Shown: positions 22,990 through 34,010 of the stretch, piece after piece
Numbering within the stretch: position 1 is the stretch's first letter
How the letters are laid out: the number at the start of each line of letters is the position of its first letter
Assembly (NCBI RefSeq): GCF_030272615.1
Contig: NC_081407.1
Span: 143,476,897 to 143,540,896, forward strand
Direction of reading: 5' to 3'
DNA from: Cryptomeria japonica
Lineage: Eukaryota > Streptophyta > Pinopsida > Cupressales > Cupressaceae
DNA length: 64,000 nt
Program-made: the position numbers and the translations under genes
Notes under the pieces: model-generated
Told to the model about the DNA's origin: nothing
What the model saw: only the letters and a program-made list of their open reading frames with translations
Databases searched by the model: none

Positions 22990-24689
22990 AAAATCCAAAA
23001 ACATTGATAAAAAGCAGAAAAATCCAAAAACAGTGAAAAAGCAGAAAATCCAAAAACAATGAAAAAACAAAAATACAAAAAAAAAAAAAAAAAATCAAAT
23101 ATGAGAAAAAGTGCAATAAAAATAGAGGGTGAAAACCTGGCAAACATGCGCTATCTATCGGCTAGCTCTGCCATCTATTGGTTCATGCATTCTTCTACTT
23201 GCATTCTTTTCCATCAGCACTATTCATATCATAAAGCTTTTGCAAACACGACCATTGCAGTTAATCTCCCGCCATGGTTTGGATCACGAGGTATATCATA
23301 ATTTTTTCTAAGCTTGGGGCAAAATCCTACACCTAGCTAGGGGCAAAAACATTCCAATCGGTTTTGAGCTTAATCAAACAGGTAGAACAATAGTCAGACA
23401 ACGCTTGTTAAGCGAAAAACTGAGATACATCCAACATTGTCAACCATTAACTATCACATATGAATCTAAACATGACAAAACACATATCAATGGATGATAT
23501 ATCTTGACTCATGATTTTAACACTTTGGAAATAATGGTTCAATTATTTTATTTTGATTTTCACTATCATGATTTCTGAGTAACTCCAGGATGTCTTTGAC
23601 TAGAGGAACGAGGAAGGAACATGATATTTTTCTTGTCTACTGTCTGTAAATTGATCATCAATATGTGAAAAGTTGTCTAAGGAAATGATCATCAGAATAT
23701 CATGGAAGACATTTCAAACTTGCATATAGAAATGGTTAATATTGTCTGTTTTACGCAAGCAACATTTTGGTCATCTTGGTTCAATTATACCTCGATGCTT
23801 GTGCTAACTTGCAATATCAAAACCCAGGAAAGTAGTGCTTAGGTCATCATGATTCAATTATACCATTGATGTTTGCACTCACTTTCCACATCTTAAAGGC
23901 TCAATGATGAAACAAAGCAATGACTCCATGACTGGTCCAATCACTGCATTGCATTGCATTTTAAGATAGATGTGCATTTCATTCTGCATGGGATCACAAT
24001 GCTCATCTTTTCCAAGGCCAAAGCTAATATGGTGTTATCTCTCTTATTACGTGATTGAGTACATTGGACAATAACAAAAATAATCAATTCATTCATCCTG
24101 CATGATAAGTTAGTTCATCTCAAGTAACCATTGCATACCAAGACATCATTCATTTAAAGCATAAACTCATTCATTCATTTAGTAGGATCGACTGCATATC
24201 ATATCGTCAAAACAAAATCAATGTCCAAGGTACAATGATATCACAAAATATATAAGATACATCACAAATATACATCGCGGGAATCATGAATATCTCATCA
24301 CAAAAGGGTGTGTACATGAATACATCACTGTCTCATATCAGTGTGACCACTCAGACGCGGAGTGAAAAATTAGAATAATCAAATCAAGTATAAATCGAGA
24401 ATAATAAAAAAATCAGAATAATCAAATCATCAGCAATCATCAAAAATTGAAAAATCGTAAAAAATTTCCAAAAATCAAGTCAAAAATCAAAAAATCAAAA
24501 AATCGTCAAAATCATCAAAATCAAAAAATTGTCAAAATCATCAAAATTTAAAAATCGTCAAAATAAAAATCAGAAAAATCAAAAAATCTATAAATCAAAA
24601 AAATTTAAAAAATAAAATTTTTAAAAAATTTAAATTAAAATAAAAACTAAAAAAATAATAATAATAAAAATAAAAATAAAAATCCCCTA
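22990..24689. other. gypsy 3' non-coding region with low-complexity repeats
   Basis: Begins with short repeats of AAAATCCAAAAAC with a poly-A run (22995-23100). Ordinary AT-rich sequence follows, then a long AAAATC/TCAAAA simple region at 24360-24690 that ends in AAAAATAAAAAT words. The LINE is inserted at its end. Two short open frames around 23059-23311 have no support. Confidence 0.6.
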
Positions 24690-24703
24690 GGAGATATAGG
24701 TCA

Positions 24704-27466
24704 ATGTTAAAAGAACTTAATACTACTTTGATTGCCCTTATCCCAAAGAAAGATGTAACTAAGACCTTTGCTGACTTTCGTCCTATTGCTTTATGCAATA
24801 CTCTATATAAAATATTTACTAAGGCAATTTCCCTTCGATTGGCAAGACTTCTTCCCAAAATCATCTCCTTAGAGCAGGGTGGTTTTGTTCTTGGTAGGGA
24901 AACTCCAGAGGATGCCATTATGGTGCACGAAGTGCTGCATTCTATCCATTCTCAGCAGGTCCCATCTATGATTCTCAAACTAGATATGATGAAAGCCTAT
25001 GATAGGGTTGAGTAGGAGGCTTTAGTTTGTGTTCTTCTCAAATTAGGTTTCTCTAAGGCTTGGGTCAAATGGATTAAGGTTGTTATTTCCACTACTAGAT
25101 TCTCAGTTTTAATTAATGGGTCTCCTTGTGGTTTTTTCTCCTTCTCAAGAGGATTGAGGCAAGGGGATCCTTTGTCCCCTTTCCTGTTTATCCTTTTAGC
25201 AGAGTCTTTTAGCTAGGCAATTAAGGCTACAAAATCAAAAGGTCTTTGGAGGGGGATTGCGATTCATGGGGTTCCTTTTCATATTTCACATTGTTTATTT
25301 GCTGATGACACTCTTCTTTTTGGTAAAGCTTCCTTAAAGGAGGCTAATACTATAAATGGGGTTATCCAATAGTATGCGGCTTTTTCAAGCCAAAAAGTTA
25401 ACATTGAGAAGTCAAAAATATTCTTCCTTAACACTTCTCAATTAGTCCAGCAAAGATTGTAGACCTTTTGGGGTTTTGATCCTAGTATTCTTCCTTGTAA
25501 GTATCTGGGTATACCTTTTTTCATTAAAAATAACAATCTATCCTTTTGGGAAAAGCTCATTTCAGTCATCTCGAAGAGGATTTTATCCTAGAGCCATAAA
25601 TGGTTGAGCCTTGCAGGAAAACCGGTACTGATTAAATCTATGTTGAATTCAGTCCCTATTTATCTTATGTCAGTTGTAAGCACCCCAAAATCGGTATTAG
25701 TAAGCTTGTAGGACACTCTTAGGTCTTTTCTTTGGAATAGCAATAAAGATGGGAAGCATAAACTGCCCTTAGTAGCTCGGGATAGAGTTTGTTTGCCCAA
25801 GGAACAGGGAGGTACAGGTATTAGAAATTTGAATAAACAGAATTTGGCTCTGGGGGCTAAATTGGTCTACAAGTTGTATGAGAAACCTGATTCTTTTTGG
25901 GCACAAATAATGTTTGCAAAATATTTGAATAATGGACCTAGGGAGTATGTCTTTTAGTTATCTAATCTACCTTTAGGTTCGGCTATGTGGAATTTTATTT
26001 GCAAATGTACGAATGTTATCTTGCCACATCTTTCTTGGATTGTTCATAATGGGAAAAAGGTTAGATTTTGGGATGAAATGTGGAATGGTCATACTCCCTT
26101 GCAGAATATAAGGGACTGGTCCCCTTTGATATCTATCCTTTCTTCCCTTTGGGGGGTTTTTGTGGTAGATTACTTCGAGGTAATTCATAATGGTGATCTA
26201 AAATTGGCAAAATGGAAATCCATTGAATTCTTGGATGTTGAGAATGATCTCAAGCTGCACTTTGCAAAGGTTTTGGAAGAATGAACGATTATCCTAACTG
26301 ACTCTGATGATGAACTTATGTGGACTAGGAACATCTTGGGCAAATACATGGTTAAGGATGGATATAACTCTCTTGTGTCGGCAAATAACTCTTCCTCTTG
26401 GCCATACAAGCTGTTTTGGCATTCGGCCTGTCTTCCGAAAGCAGGTGCCTTCGCCTGGTTAGCAGTCCAGGATAGAGTTCTTACAGGCATGCACTTGGAT
26501 AGAGTTGGTATCACTTTTGTTTTTTCTTGTGTGTTATGCAAAAAAAATTTGGAAACCTCCTCTCATCTCTTCCTTCACTGTGATTTTGCATTTCAATGTT
26601 GGCAGTGGCTTTTTGACAAATTGAACCTATCTTTTGTAATAGGTAAAGATCTTATTTCACATTTCAAAGCTTGGCCTCTTCTGTTTTCTTCATCTTTCTA
26701 TGGTTGTCTTTGGATTGCTTCCCCTTCCATATTAATATGGAACATTTGGCTAGAGAGGAATAATAGGATCTTTAAAAAGCATAGCTCTTCTCTTGAGGAG
26801 GTTTTACTCAAAATTGAATCTTCTATTTCAAAAGTTGTCTTGTCTTATATCTTTAAGAACCTCGAAAATCTCTCTTCTTTCTCGCACTGGGATAGCAGGG
26901 TGAGTAGGGTTTGGAAGCTATTATCTATCTTGCCTTCTCATGGTTCCATTTTGAGAAAGAGCAATGCTTTAACCAAAAGACATTTAGCTATTTGGAAGCC
27001 CCCTCCTAATAAGGATTTTAAATTAAATTTTGACGGTGCTTCTCGTGGAAATCCTGGTTTGGCAAGGGTAGGTATGGTGATTTTTGATCATCATGTGAAT
27101 ATTGTTTAGGCTAGATGCCATTCTATTGGGTATAAGTCCAACAATTTCGCAAAATTCAAGGCCCTGTCACTGGGTTTGGACATGGCTATGTCCTTGGGTA
27201 TCAAGGATTTGGTAATTGAAGGGGACTCGATGGTAACCATCCAATGTGTTATGAAGAAGAAATCTAATTGTAGGGAATTACAATATGTTCTGGAGTTAAT
27301 TTTACAACAGTTGGCTTTCTTTGATTCCTTTTTGATCACCAAATGCTTCAGAGAAATTAATATAATAGCAGATTTTTTGGCAAATTTAGCTATTGACACT
27401 AATGCAAACTTGCAGGATATAAGTATGAATGAGCTCCCACCTTCCCTAATGAAACATTTGCATTAA
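24704..27466 (+). pseudogene. LINE ORF2 fragment: reverse transcriptase, zf-RVT, RNase H
   Basis: The reading begins at LNTTLIALIPKKD, the usual start of plant L1 RT. It continues with [48 protein letters not shown] and the catalytic FADDTLLFG (near 25300). The thumb and YLGIPF region follows (25497-25515). The zf-RVT-like part (SACLPKAGAFAWLAVQDRVLTG, CVLCKKNLETSSHLFLHC) lies at 26420-26590, and RNase H at 27020-27400 (LNFDGASRGNPG, VIEGDSMVTIQCV, REINIIADFLANLA). In-frame stops occur at about 25013, 25215, 25370, 25460, 25710, 25957, 26282 and 27107. Inactive copy. Confidence 0.88.
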
Positions 27467-27962
27467 ATTTTATTGGTTTTTCTTAATGTATGCTCTCATA
27501 AAAAAATCCTTTAGTGCCCTTATGCCTTAAGAAGGTAGCATGTTTGGGGTTTATGCGCAGGTGGTAAGCATGCTTAGTAGGCATTTCCCAGGTGGCTATT
27601 GAGTATGCTTATGATCTATCATAAGCAACAAGGGTGGTGCCTGTTATGGTATAATGATGGTGCCCTGTCAGTAGGTTGGTTTCATGGTCATGATTTGGTA
27701 TTTTGGATCTTCTTTATCCTTGCTCGTGTGTTTTTTGAAAAACTTTACTGTTTCATAATGTACGAAGGGAATGTGTTTTGGTAATCATCAACAACTTTTA
27801 TGAAGCTATTATGGCAAGGAGTGTGTTGCTTGTTATGTGGCACCGGTTGGGATATAGAGTACTTGTTTCAGCCGCCACCCTTGTGCGAAGTCCATTATTT
27901 ATGGTTTATCTTGTATAAGCTTTAATCTCGCTTCAATGCTTTATTTATATTTTTGAAGTACC

Positions 27963-28571
27963 ATGATTATCTCGGTTCATGTTTTTGGGGGTGACTGGTC
28001 TTTAAAAGCCAATTTCATTCTCAATTCAATAGTGAATGCTTGGATTTTTCTCTCTCGAGCTTTGTTTCATATGTCGAGCATTTTTTCTCTTGCAAGATAC
28101 AGCGTCATTGTTGAATGCCCGATTGAAAGGGAAAATGAGGCTCCCAGTAATAATTCTAAATTGCTTGGGGAAGTGTTTTGTTTTCCTACTCCTCAGGTGG
28201 ATTTTGAGGTTCGTAGGTTGTTGGGATCTCTCTGGTTGCAATCTGGTCTTTTCTTTTCTGGCTCTGAGATTTTGTCTCGATTTCTTACTGTTTGTTATGA
28301 TATTCTGCTTGATAAGGATTTAATCCACCTCTTGGTTCATACATTTATCTCTCCCTCGATTTGCTCTTGGGAGCTTGTTAATTCTGCATTGGACAATTAT
28401 CATTTTGAGTTGGGCTCTTTTTATTACGGGGGTTTTCTTCCTCGCTCTGATCTGCTGGATAATGGGAACTATGGAGTTTTATTGTTCGAATTGAGAATGG
28501 GGTTATTATGTGATAGATTGGGGGACACATTGCATGCTTTTGAATCCTTGCTAGAATCGGTTCCCTCATAG
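27963..28571 (+). CDS. 202-aa open frame in the LINE 3' region, unknown
   Basis: A single uninterrupted frame, the longest in the 1.7 kb between ORF2 (ends 27466) and the A-rich tail (29168). The protein is hydrophobic and aromatic-rich (WIFLSRALFHMSSIFSL, LWLQSGLFFSGSEILSRFL) with a central VDFEVRRLLGSLW segment. After its stop the same frame stays open for about 55 more codons (from 28572). No domain recognised. It may be a 3'-transduced or captured segment, an unusual 3' ORF of this LINE family, or a chance frame. Confidence 0.3.
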   Translation: MIISVHVFGGDWSLKANFILNSIVNAWIFLSRALFHMSSIFSLARYSVIVECPIERENEAPSNNSKLLGEVFCFPTPQVDFEVRRLLGSLWLQSGLFFSGSEILSRFLTVCYDILLDKDLIHLLVHTFISPSICSWELVNSALDNYHFELGSFYYGGFLPRSDLLDNGNYGVLLFELRMGLLCDRLGDTLHAFESLLESVPS

Positions 28572-29168
28572 CTTTTGGATAAAGCCTTAGTGGTGCTTAC
28601 AGGTTTGCATTCTCTGCTCTCCTTTGGTTTTTTGGCTTTAGCTCCTCCGCGGTTGGAATCTCCCTTGCAGAGCATTCCTCCTTTGATCATGGATAGAGAG
28701 CCCCCTGTTGAGAGCTCAAGCTCTTGGTTTCATAACTAATTTTGTGTGCAGATATGTTGTTGTCTTTTTTTGATGTAGGGTTCTGATCGGTTGTCTATCC
28801 TCATGGCAAGATTACTCTACAGATTACTCCTCATAATTTTTTGGATAATGATATGTATATCTTCGATAAGCCATGTAATGGGTGGGTGATCAATTTTAAA
28901 CATGTAATTGGGTATATGGGTGTTTCTTTTGGATATTGATATGTATATCTTTGAAAAGCGATGTAATGGGTGAGGGATCATAATCAGATATGTAATTGGG
29001 TTTATGGGGTTTTAAATTTACTTTTTTGGGCCACAACCGGAGGTTTTCTTGTGGGTTCTTTCCTACTGGTATGCCCTTTGAACCCGTTTGTATTTTCAAA
29101 ATTCAAAATTAATAAAATATAGTTTAGTGGCTTGCCCACTTTTATCAAAAATAAAAAAATAAAAAAAA

Positions 29169-29252
29169 TGCCCCCCCCGCTCACGGTGGCACCCAAGGTG
29201 CCGTCTGCGGCGCTCATGGCGCCCGCAGTGGAGCCCAAGGCGCCTCTCGGAT
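29169..29252. other. isolated GC-rich tract
   Basis: About 84 bp, roughly three-quarters G+C by eye (CGGTGGCACCCAAGGTGCC, GGCGCCCGCAGTGG), in a window otherwise strongly AT-rich. It is squeezed between the LINE A-tail and a copia polypurine tract. Origin unknown. Confidence 0.6.
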
Positions 29253-30043
29253 GCCAAAGGGGGAGATTGTTGGCATATGTACACTCCAATGAGACATTGT
29301 ATGTGATTGAAGGTTTTGTCATTGATAGCAACCTTGCAATCCTATGGCACCAGCATTAGCAGATCACACTCAACATCGGTACTAAGGACACCGACACTGA
29401 CACCGACACAGAAGAAAAGAAGTATACCGACACAGAGGCCAACAAGATTTTGTTATATAATATTTTGTTTATTATTGTAAGCCGACTTGGCAAATTGTAA
29501 AATGACTCTTATATATAAAGGAGATCATTGAAGACATTTGTAGGAGTGATGTAGAAGTAAGTAGGAAAATATTAGGCAGACCTAATGTGTGAAATATAGG
29601 TCAAAGGGTATATGTAAAGAACAGAGCAGGAACTGGTGCTGGATCTGGCATTGAAGATGCTATTGTAAAGCAGTACAAGTTATTGGATTAGTATAATCCT
29701 TATTTGTAAGTCAGTGTGACTTCCCATTGAGCAGTGAGCTCTAGGCAATTGGCCTTCCTGCATGTGCAGGCCCCTATTGTAAGTAATATTCTCTTATTGG
29801 CCAGTGAGTGAATATTGTGGGTCACAAATCCCACTGAGGTTTTTCCCACACCGGGTTTCCTCGTTAAAACCCTGTGTTATGGTGTGCTATTCATGTGGAT
29901 GTTCTTGATTCTGTTTATTGCATTATTTCTTGCATACCGGTACACTATTATATTATGTTCTGCATGTTTTAAGTTAAGAAATTCTAATTACCGGTTAGAT
30001 ACTGATTCACCCCCCCCCTCTCTATATCTATGGGACCCCTAAT
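29253..30043 (+). repeat. copia polypurine tract and LTR, plus orientation
   Basis: The polypurine tract CCAAAGGGGGAGAT (29254-29267) leads into TGTTGGCATATG (LTR start 29268). The LTR is the same family as the solo LTR at 58361-59171 (shared GAGACATTGTA, AAGCCGACTTGGCAA, GGCCTTCCTGCATGTGCAGG, CACCGGGTTTCCTC). It ends near CCCCTAATA (30043), mutated from CCTAACA. A TATATAAAG box lies at 29512-29520. Confidence 0.8.
29512..29520 (+). promoter_or_regulatory. LTR TATA box
   Basis: TATATAAAG inside the plus-strand copia LTR, downstream of AAAATGACTC. The equivalent place in the solo LTR at 58361-59171 has lost the box. Confidence 0.5.
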
Positions 30044-30048
30044 AAATT

Positions 30049-30310
30049 GTTAGGTCCTGGAGACAACTGAGAGGGAGGGGGTGAATCAATTGTCTAATAA
30101 ATTCAAACCAAAAACTAATTAACCAACTTAATGCTTAATACTGGTAAACCAGTTAAGTATGCTGGTAGACAGTGTTAATAGTAAATTGCTATACCGGTAA
30201 GGATTAATGCATGAAACATAAACATAAAGTCATCCACAACACATAACACTAATATTTGTATGTGGAAACCCTGTAAGGGGAAAAACCACGGTACTGAATC
30301 CAGATTTGCG
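30049..30310 (-). repeat. copia LTR fragment, minus orientation
   Basis: Begins TGTTAGGTCCTGG, then GACAACTGAGAGGG and GGTGAATCAATTG, which align with the 5' LTR end at 60488 (TGTTAGGAAAACCGG). It includes the GTGGAAACCCTGTAAGGGGAAAAACCACGG block and breaks off near 30310. It starts about 5 bp after the end of the plus-strand LTR, making a tail-to-tail LTR junction. Confidence 0.7.
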
Positions 30311-31137
30311 TAATACTATGATAATTGAAATGCATAAATAATTTTTTTGGGGAGGTGTATGGAATTTTTTTTAAAATCTGGAAAAACCCAATGCAAATCT
30401 TATACTACCCCCTCAAATGAACCCACATCAGCATTTATGTATCTCCCTGCAACATGATATCAACAAACTGTTAGTTCTTTATCCAATCAATCTTATCAAT
30501 TCTATCAATCCATCTCATCCAATCCATTCTATCATGTCTTATACAGGCTGAATCCTTCCTGAAACCAGACGTTTTGATCAAGTCTTATACAGGATATATC
30601 ATTCCTGAAACCAAACACTTTGATCATCTTTGTCTTATACAAGAGGTGCCAATCTTGAAACTAGACTTGATCTCGATCTCATCAATCCTATCAATTCAAT
30701 CAAACTCTATCAATCATCACATCAAGAACCATATCAAAGTTATCGAAGAACTTGCACTTTCATCAACCACAGTTGCAGGAATCATCCAATAGTCTATTGC
30801 AATATGAATTTCTCAAAGATCCAAAAACTCCAAAGGTCAATTATCTCAATTGATCTCCTGAGGGGGCATCATCGTACTACATATCTATCAATTAGCGTCT
30901 GGGGCATCATATCGAGGTTTATCATCTCAAACATCAAATCCACATCATATCATCTCAAACATTGAATCCGCATCATATTGAGATTTATCATCTCCAAATC
31001 AAATCAATATCACATTGAAACCAAATCTGCATCAAATCAAGATCAAATCTACATTCTATCAAATCAACAACATCATCATATTGAGATTATTCTTTGAATC
31101 AACGCATCGTCACACATCGCTTCAAAGAGGGGCAAAA
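30311..31137 (+). other. gypsy 3' internal non-coding region and polypurine tract
   Basis: AT-rich, with repeated CTTATACAGG...TTCCTGAAACCAGAC phrases (30537-30665) and ATCAATTC/CATATCATCTCAAAC words. The last bases, CTTCAAAGAGGGGCAAAA (31120-31137), form the polypurine tract just before the 3' LTR. Confidence 0.7.
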
Positions 31138-32239
31138 TGTATACACCTAAAAATGGTCTGAAGATAGTTAATTAAATACGCAGATATTTGATTAATTCCC
31201 CTTCCCAATTAATTGAATTCACAAGCAATTTAATTAATTTCTCTATTCATCTACTAGTAAATAAATCTAAATGATTTATTTATATAGTTCATCTCACATC
31301 CCCCTTTGATTGATTAATTCTAAATTAATTAATGTCTCCCCATACTAATCAATTCTTCTAATCCCTAATTAAGATTAACAAACTCAAGTTTGTTGAGATT
31401 AATTACCATTTTCCAATTATTTGAATTTCTAATTTCAAATGAGCACATGGCTCCTAACTTTAACCACCCAACCTAACCATCCCCTAGCTTAACCCATTCA
31501 ATCTAATCATGGGTCTAACTAAACCTATCCTATCTTGCACATTCTAACCTCCTTATCCTAACCTCTCAAGGTGTGGATATTCTCTCCTTGAGACACATGG
31601 CACTTTTGCCACATGTCTCCTCCCTTGGACACTTGCCCTCTCATGAGCAAGGCTCCTTGACACTTGTCACCACAGAGATGACAAGTGTCCCTTCCTCCAA
31701 CCTCTTCTCCAACTTCCTCAATCTTGGCCCTTGATATCTTCAGATCAAATCTAGACTGTCGATTCCTGCCACCTCAGCTTTGGCCTTGGAAATCCTATAA
31801 ATACCCCTCATTTTGGAGCAATAAGGATCTGATCTCATTTCATCTTATGAATTGTTACTATAGGTAGATCCCATCTCATATCAATTTAGGCATCATTACT
31901 ATAGGCAATTTGCATTTCAATTATCTAGTAATTAGCTTTGGATTTATCATAGTATGTTAATCTAGTTTCTTACATCATGCATTTCATATCATCTCCATAG
32001 TCAATCATGATCAATTAGCTACTCAGCTCTTGAGTTGTCACTTTGGAGGTCATTGCTCCGCTGAGAGCCCATCAATCCAACACCTTCAAGGTCCTCAAGA
32101 ATAGAGGAAAATGGGACATTTCAAGGAAGGCTTATGGTTTGCATCTTTGATTTAGTTTTGAAATTAAGCTTTTCAATTATATCTTATTATCTCATTATAT
32201 GTGTATGATTCTTATACTAACCACATTTTTAGCATCACA
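31138..32239 (+). repeat. gypsy 3' LTR, complete
   Basis: 1102 bp, TGTATACACC to AGCATCACA. It contains a TATA box at 31795-31803. A potato-like pyrimidine stretch at 31440-31700 has repeated ACACTTG and CACATGG words. Confidence 0.9.
31795..31803 (+). promoter_or_regulatory. gypsy LTR TATA box
   Basis: CTATAAATA about two-thirds along the 3' LTR, in the context AATCCTATAAATACCCCTC, matching the plant TATA consensus. The 5' LTR no longer contains this part, so the element has lost its own upstream promoter. Confidence 0.65.
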
Positions 32240-32244
32240 AACAT

Positions 32245-33348
32245 AAAATCATATAACAATGAGAAACAATGCAACCACAAAGATGATCACCATAACACCA
32301 CAGAGTTATACGTGGAAAACCTCCAAGAGGAAAAACCATGGTGGGATTGGAAACCCACAATATCTATCCACTGACCTAATGAATAATTATTATAATAAGG
32401 GACCTGCACATGCAGGAAGGCCACCAACCTAGAGCACACTTCTCATAACAAAAGGAGTCTCACTGACTACAGAAAACTTTGGACTACAATTCAGAAAGAA
32501 GATTGAACTACAAATCTAGCATCTCCTATGCTTGAGTACAGTTTCAATTAAGCTCAATACCGGAGGTGTTAAACCTCTTCCACAAACCCAGTTTGATCAC
32601 CTATGATTGACCAAAACCTTTGTATATGATTACAAATTTATTCACACATAGATAATCCCATAACCTTAATCCCATGCCATGATCTACAAAGAGATCTAAC
32701 ATCATATTTATACCAACCCAGGACCTAAACAATTAGGTCGGCCACCTAAAAGTTAATATATTAAATTCATAATATAAACCCACAATCCAATGATAAACCA
32801 AGTTGGCCTAAGACTAAAACAACATAAACCAAACAATAAATCCAATCGGTGACGCATTGGGAGCATCAACCAATACGTTACATAAATAGGTCCATAACCT
32901 AACAGAATAACCACCAGACTTAAAATAGGTCACCATAAGCCAAATGAAACACCACGAACAACTGGAACATGAACAAGATAACCATCATCATTTTGATAAG
33001 CTTGTAGAAGCCACACCAACACCACTTATTAGATTCACCAAGAAATCTTCAACAAAGCTTTGTCGGTAAAACCCTTACCGGTAACCAAAAGGCTAACTAG
33101 AACAAATGATAGCATCTGGATTATCAAATCCTGAACTAACTGAATGTTATACACATCTGAATAGCATGAATGAAAGATCCAAACCAATTCCACAAACCAA
33201 AGCATACTGGAGCATACCGGATCAGTATCATAATCTAACCACTCTACCAGAACCTACCGAAAACTGGTAAACAACCAAAATAGCCGGTGTTGCCATCAAT
33301 GATAAAACATCAATGCAGCACATAATCAATTCCTCCAATTTTCCAATA
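32245..33348 (-). repeat. copia LTR 3, right piece
   Basis: Resumes the LTR with ATAAAATCATATAACAATGAG after the duplicated AACAT and aligns with 16173-17279. A TATA box (minus TATAAATA) is at 32705-32712. It ends CCAATA (33348) with no polypurine tract after it, because the minisatellite starts at once. Confidence 0.9.
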
Positions 33349-34010
33349 ATGACCCCTTCAAACATGATACGGTGTTGTTATGGGTTGTATGGTGTCCTAA
33401 GGGGTCATATGTTATACTATGACCCCTTAAGATACCATATGATCCCTTAGGACACAATATGTACTCGTTAGGGGTTGTATAGTGTGGTAAGGGGTCATAT
33501 GGTGTCTTATGACTCCTTAGGACACCATATGACCCCTTATGTATTGTTAGAGGTCATATTGTGTCCTAAGGGTTCATATGGTGTCCTATGACCCATTAGG
33601 ACACCATGAGGTATTGTTAGGAGTTGTATTGTGTCCTATGGGGTCATATGGTATCCTATGACCCTTTAGGACACCATATGACCCCTTAGGTGTTGTTAGG
33701 GGTCATATTGTGTCCTAACGGGTCATATGGTGTCATATGAGCCCTAAGGACACCATATGGTGTTGTATGGTGTGCTCAGGGGTCATATTGTGTCCTAAGG
33801 GGTCATACGATATAATATGACTCCCTAGGACACCATATGACCCCTTAGGTGTCGTTCGGGGTCATATTGTGTTCTAAGGGGTCATATGGTGTCCGGTGAC
33901 CCCGTACGACACCATATGATATCGTTATGAGTCGTATTATATCCTAAGGGGTCATATGGTGTTCTATGACCCCTTAGGACACCATATGACTCCTTAGGAC
34001 AACATATTAT
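33349..34010. repeat. minisatellite segment B
   Basis: Same 20-bp module as 10880-12139, in both orientations. It opens with ATGACCCCTTC, which completes the module broken off at 12139, and ends GGACAACATATTAT at the next insertion. Confidence 0.93.

Larger units (their letters stand above)
24690..29168 (+). mobile_element. L1-type LINE, 5'-truncated, with A-rich tail
   Basis: Holds RT, a zf-RVT-like segment and RNase H in the order typical of plant L1 elements. There is no ORF1 or endonuclease, because the copy starts just upstream of the RT domain at about 24690-24704. It ends in an A-rich tail (AAAAATAAAAAAATAAAAAAAA) at about 29145-29168. No target-site duplication could be read because both flanks are A-rich on the left and C-rich on the right. 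Confidence 0.85.
20368..32239 (+). mobile_element. Ty3/gypsy element, 11.9 kb, nested in copia LTR 3
   Basis: Starts TGTATACACC at 20368 and ends AGCATCACA at 32239, flanked on both sides by AACAT (20363-20367, 32240-32244), a perfect 5-bp target-site duplication. The 3' LTR is complete (31138-32239) with a polypurine tract before it. The 5' LTR keeps only its first 156 bp and then runs into an inverted copy of the LTR's other end. The internal region holds an RT-less pol remnant (21079-22989), a LINE (24690-29168) and copia LTR debris (29253-30310). Confidence 0.9.
12140..33348 (-). mobile_element. Ty1/copia array: LTR-internal-LTR-internal-LTR, interrupted by a gypsy element
   Basis: A minus-strand array of three LTRs (12140-13089; 16069-17279; 20267-20367 plus 32245-33348) and two ~3-kb internal regions. 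The two PBS sites (16054-16066, 20252-20264) and polypurine tracts (about 13090 and 17280) are all in the minus orientation. The middle LTR serves both internal regions, as expected from unequal recombination between LTRs. The right end joins minisatellite at 33348/33349. The left LTR lacks about 260 bp and joins minisatellite at 12139/12140 through a short ATAT overlap. Removing the whole array, including the nested gypsy element, rejoins ACACCAT to ATGACCCC as in an ordinary repeat module. Confidence 0.85.

Noticed and set aside
23059-23311. Two short plus-strand frames after the gypsy integrase remnant
   Set aside because: They start in a poly-A/Lys run and have no recognisable content or conserved neighbour.
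28896-29331. Minus-strand frames over the LINE tail and GC-rich tract
   Set aside because: They cross the LINE A-tail and a copia LTR start, so they cannot be one real gene.
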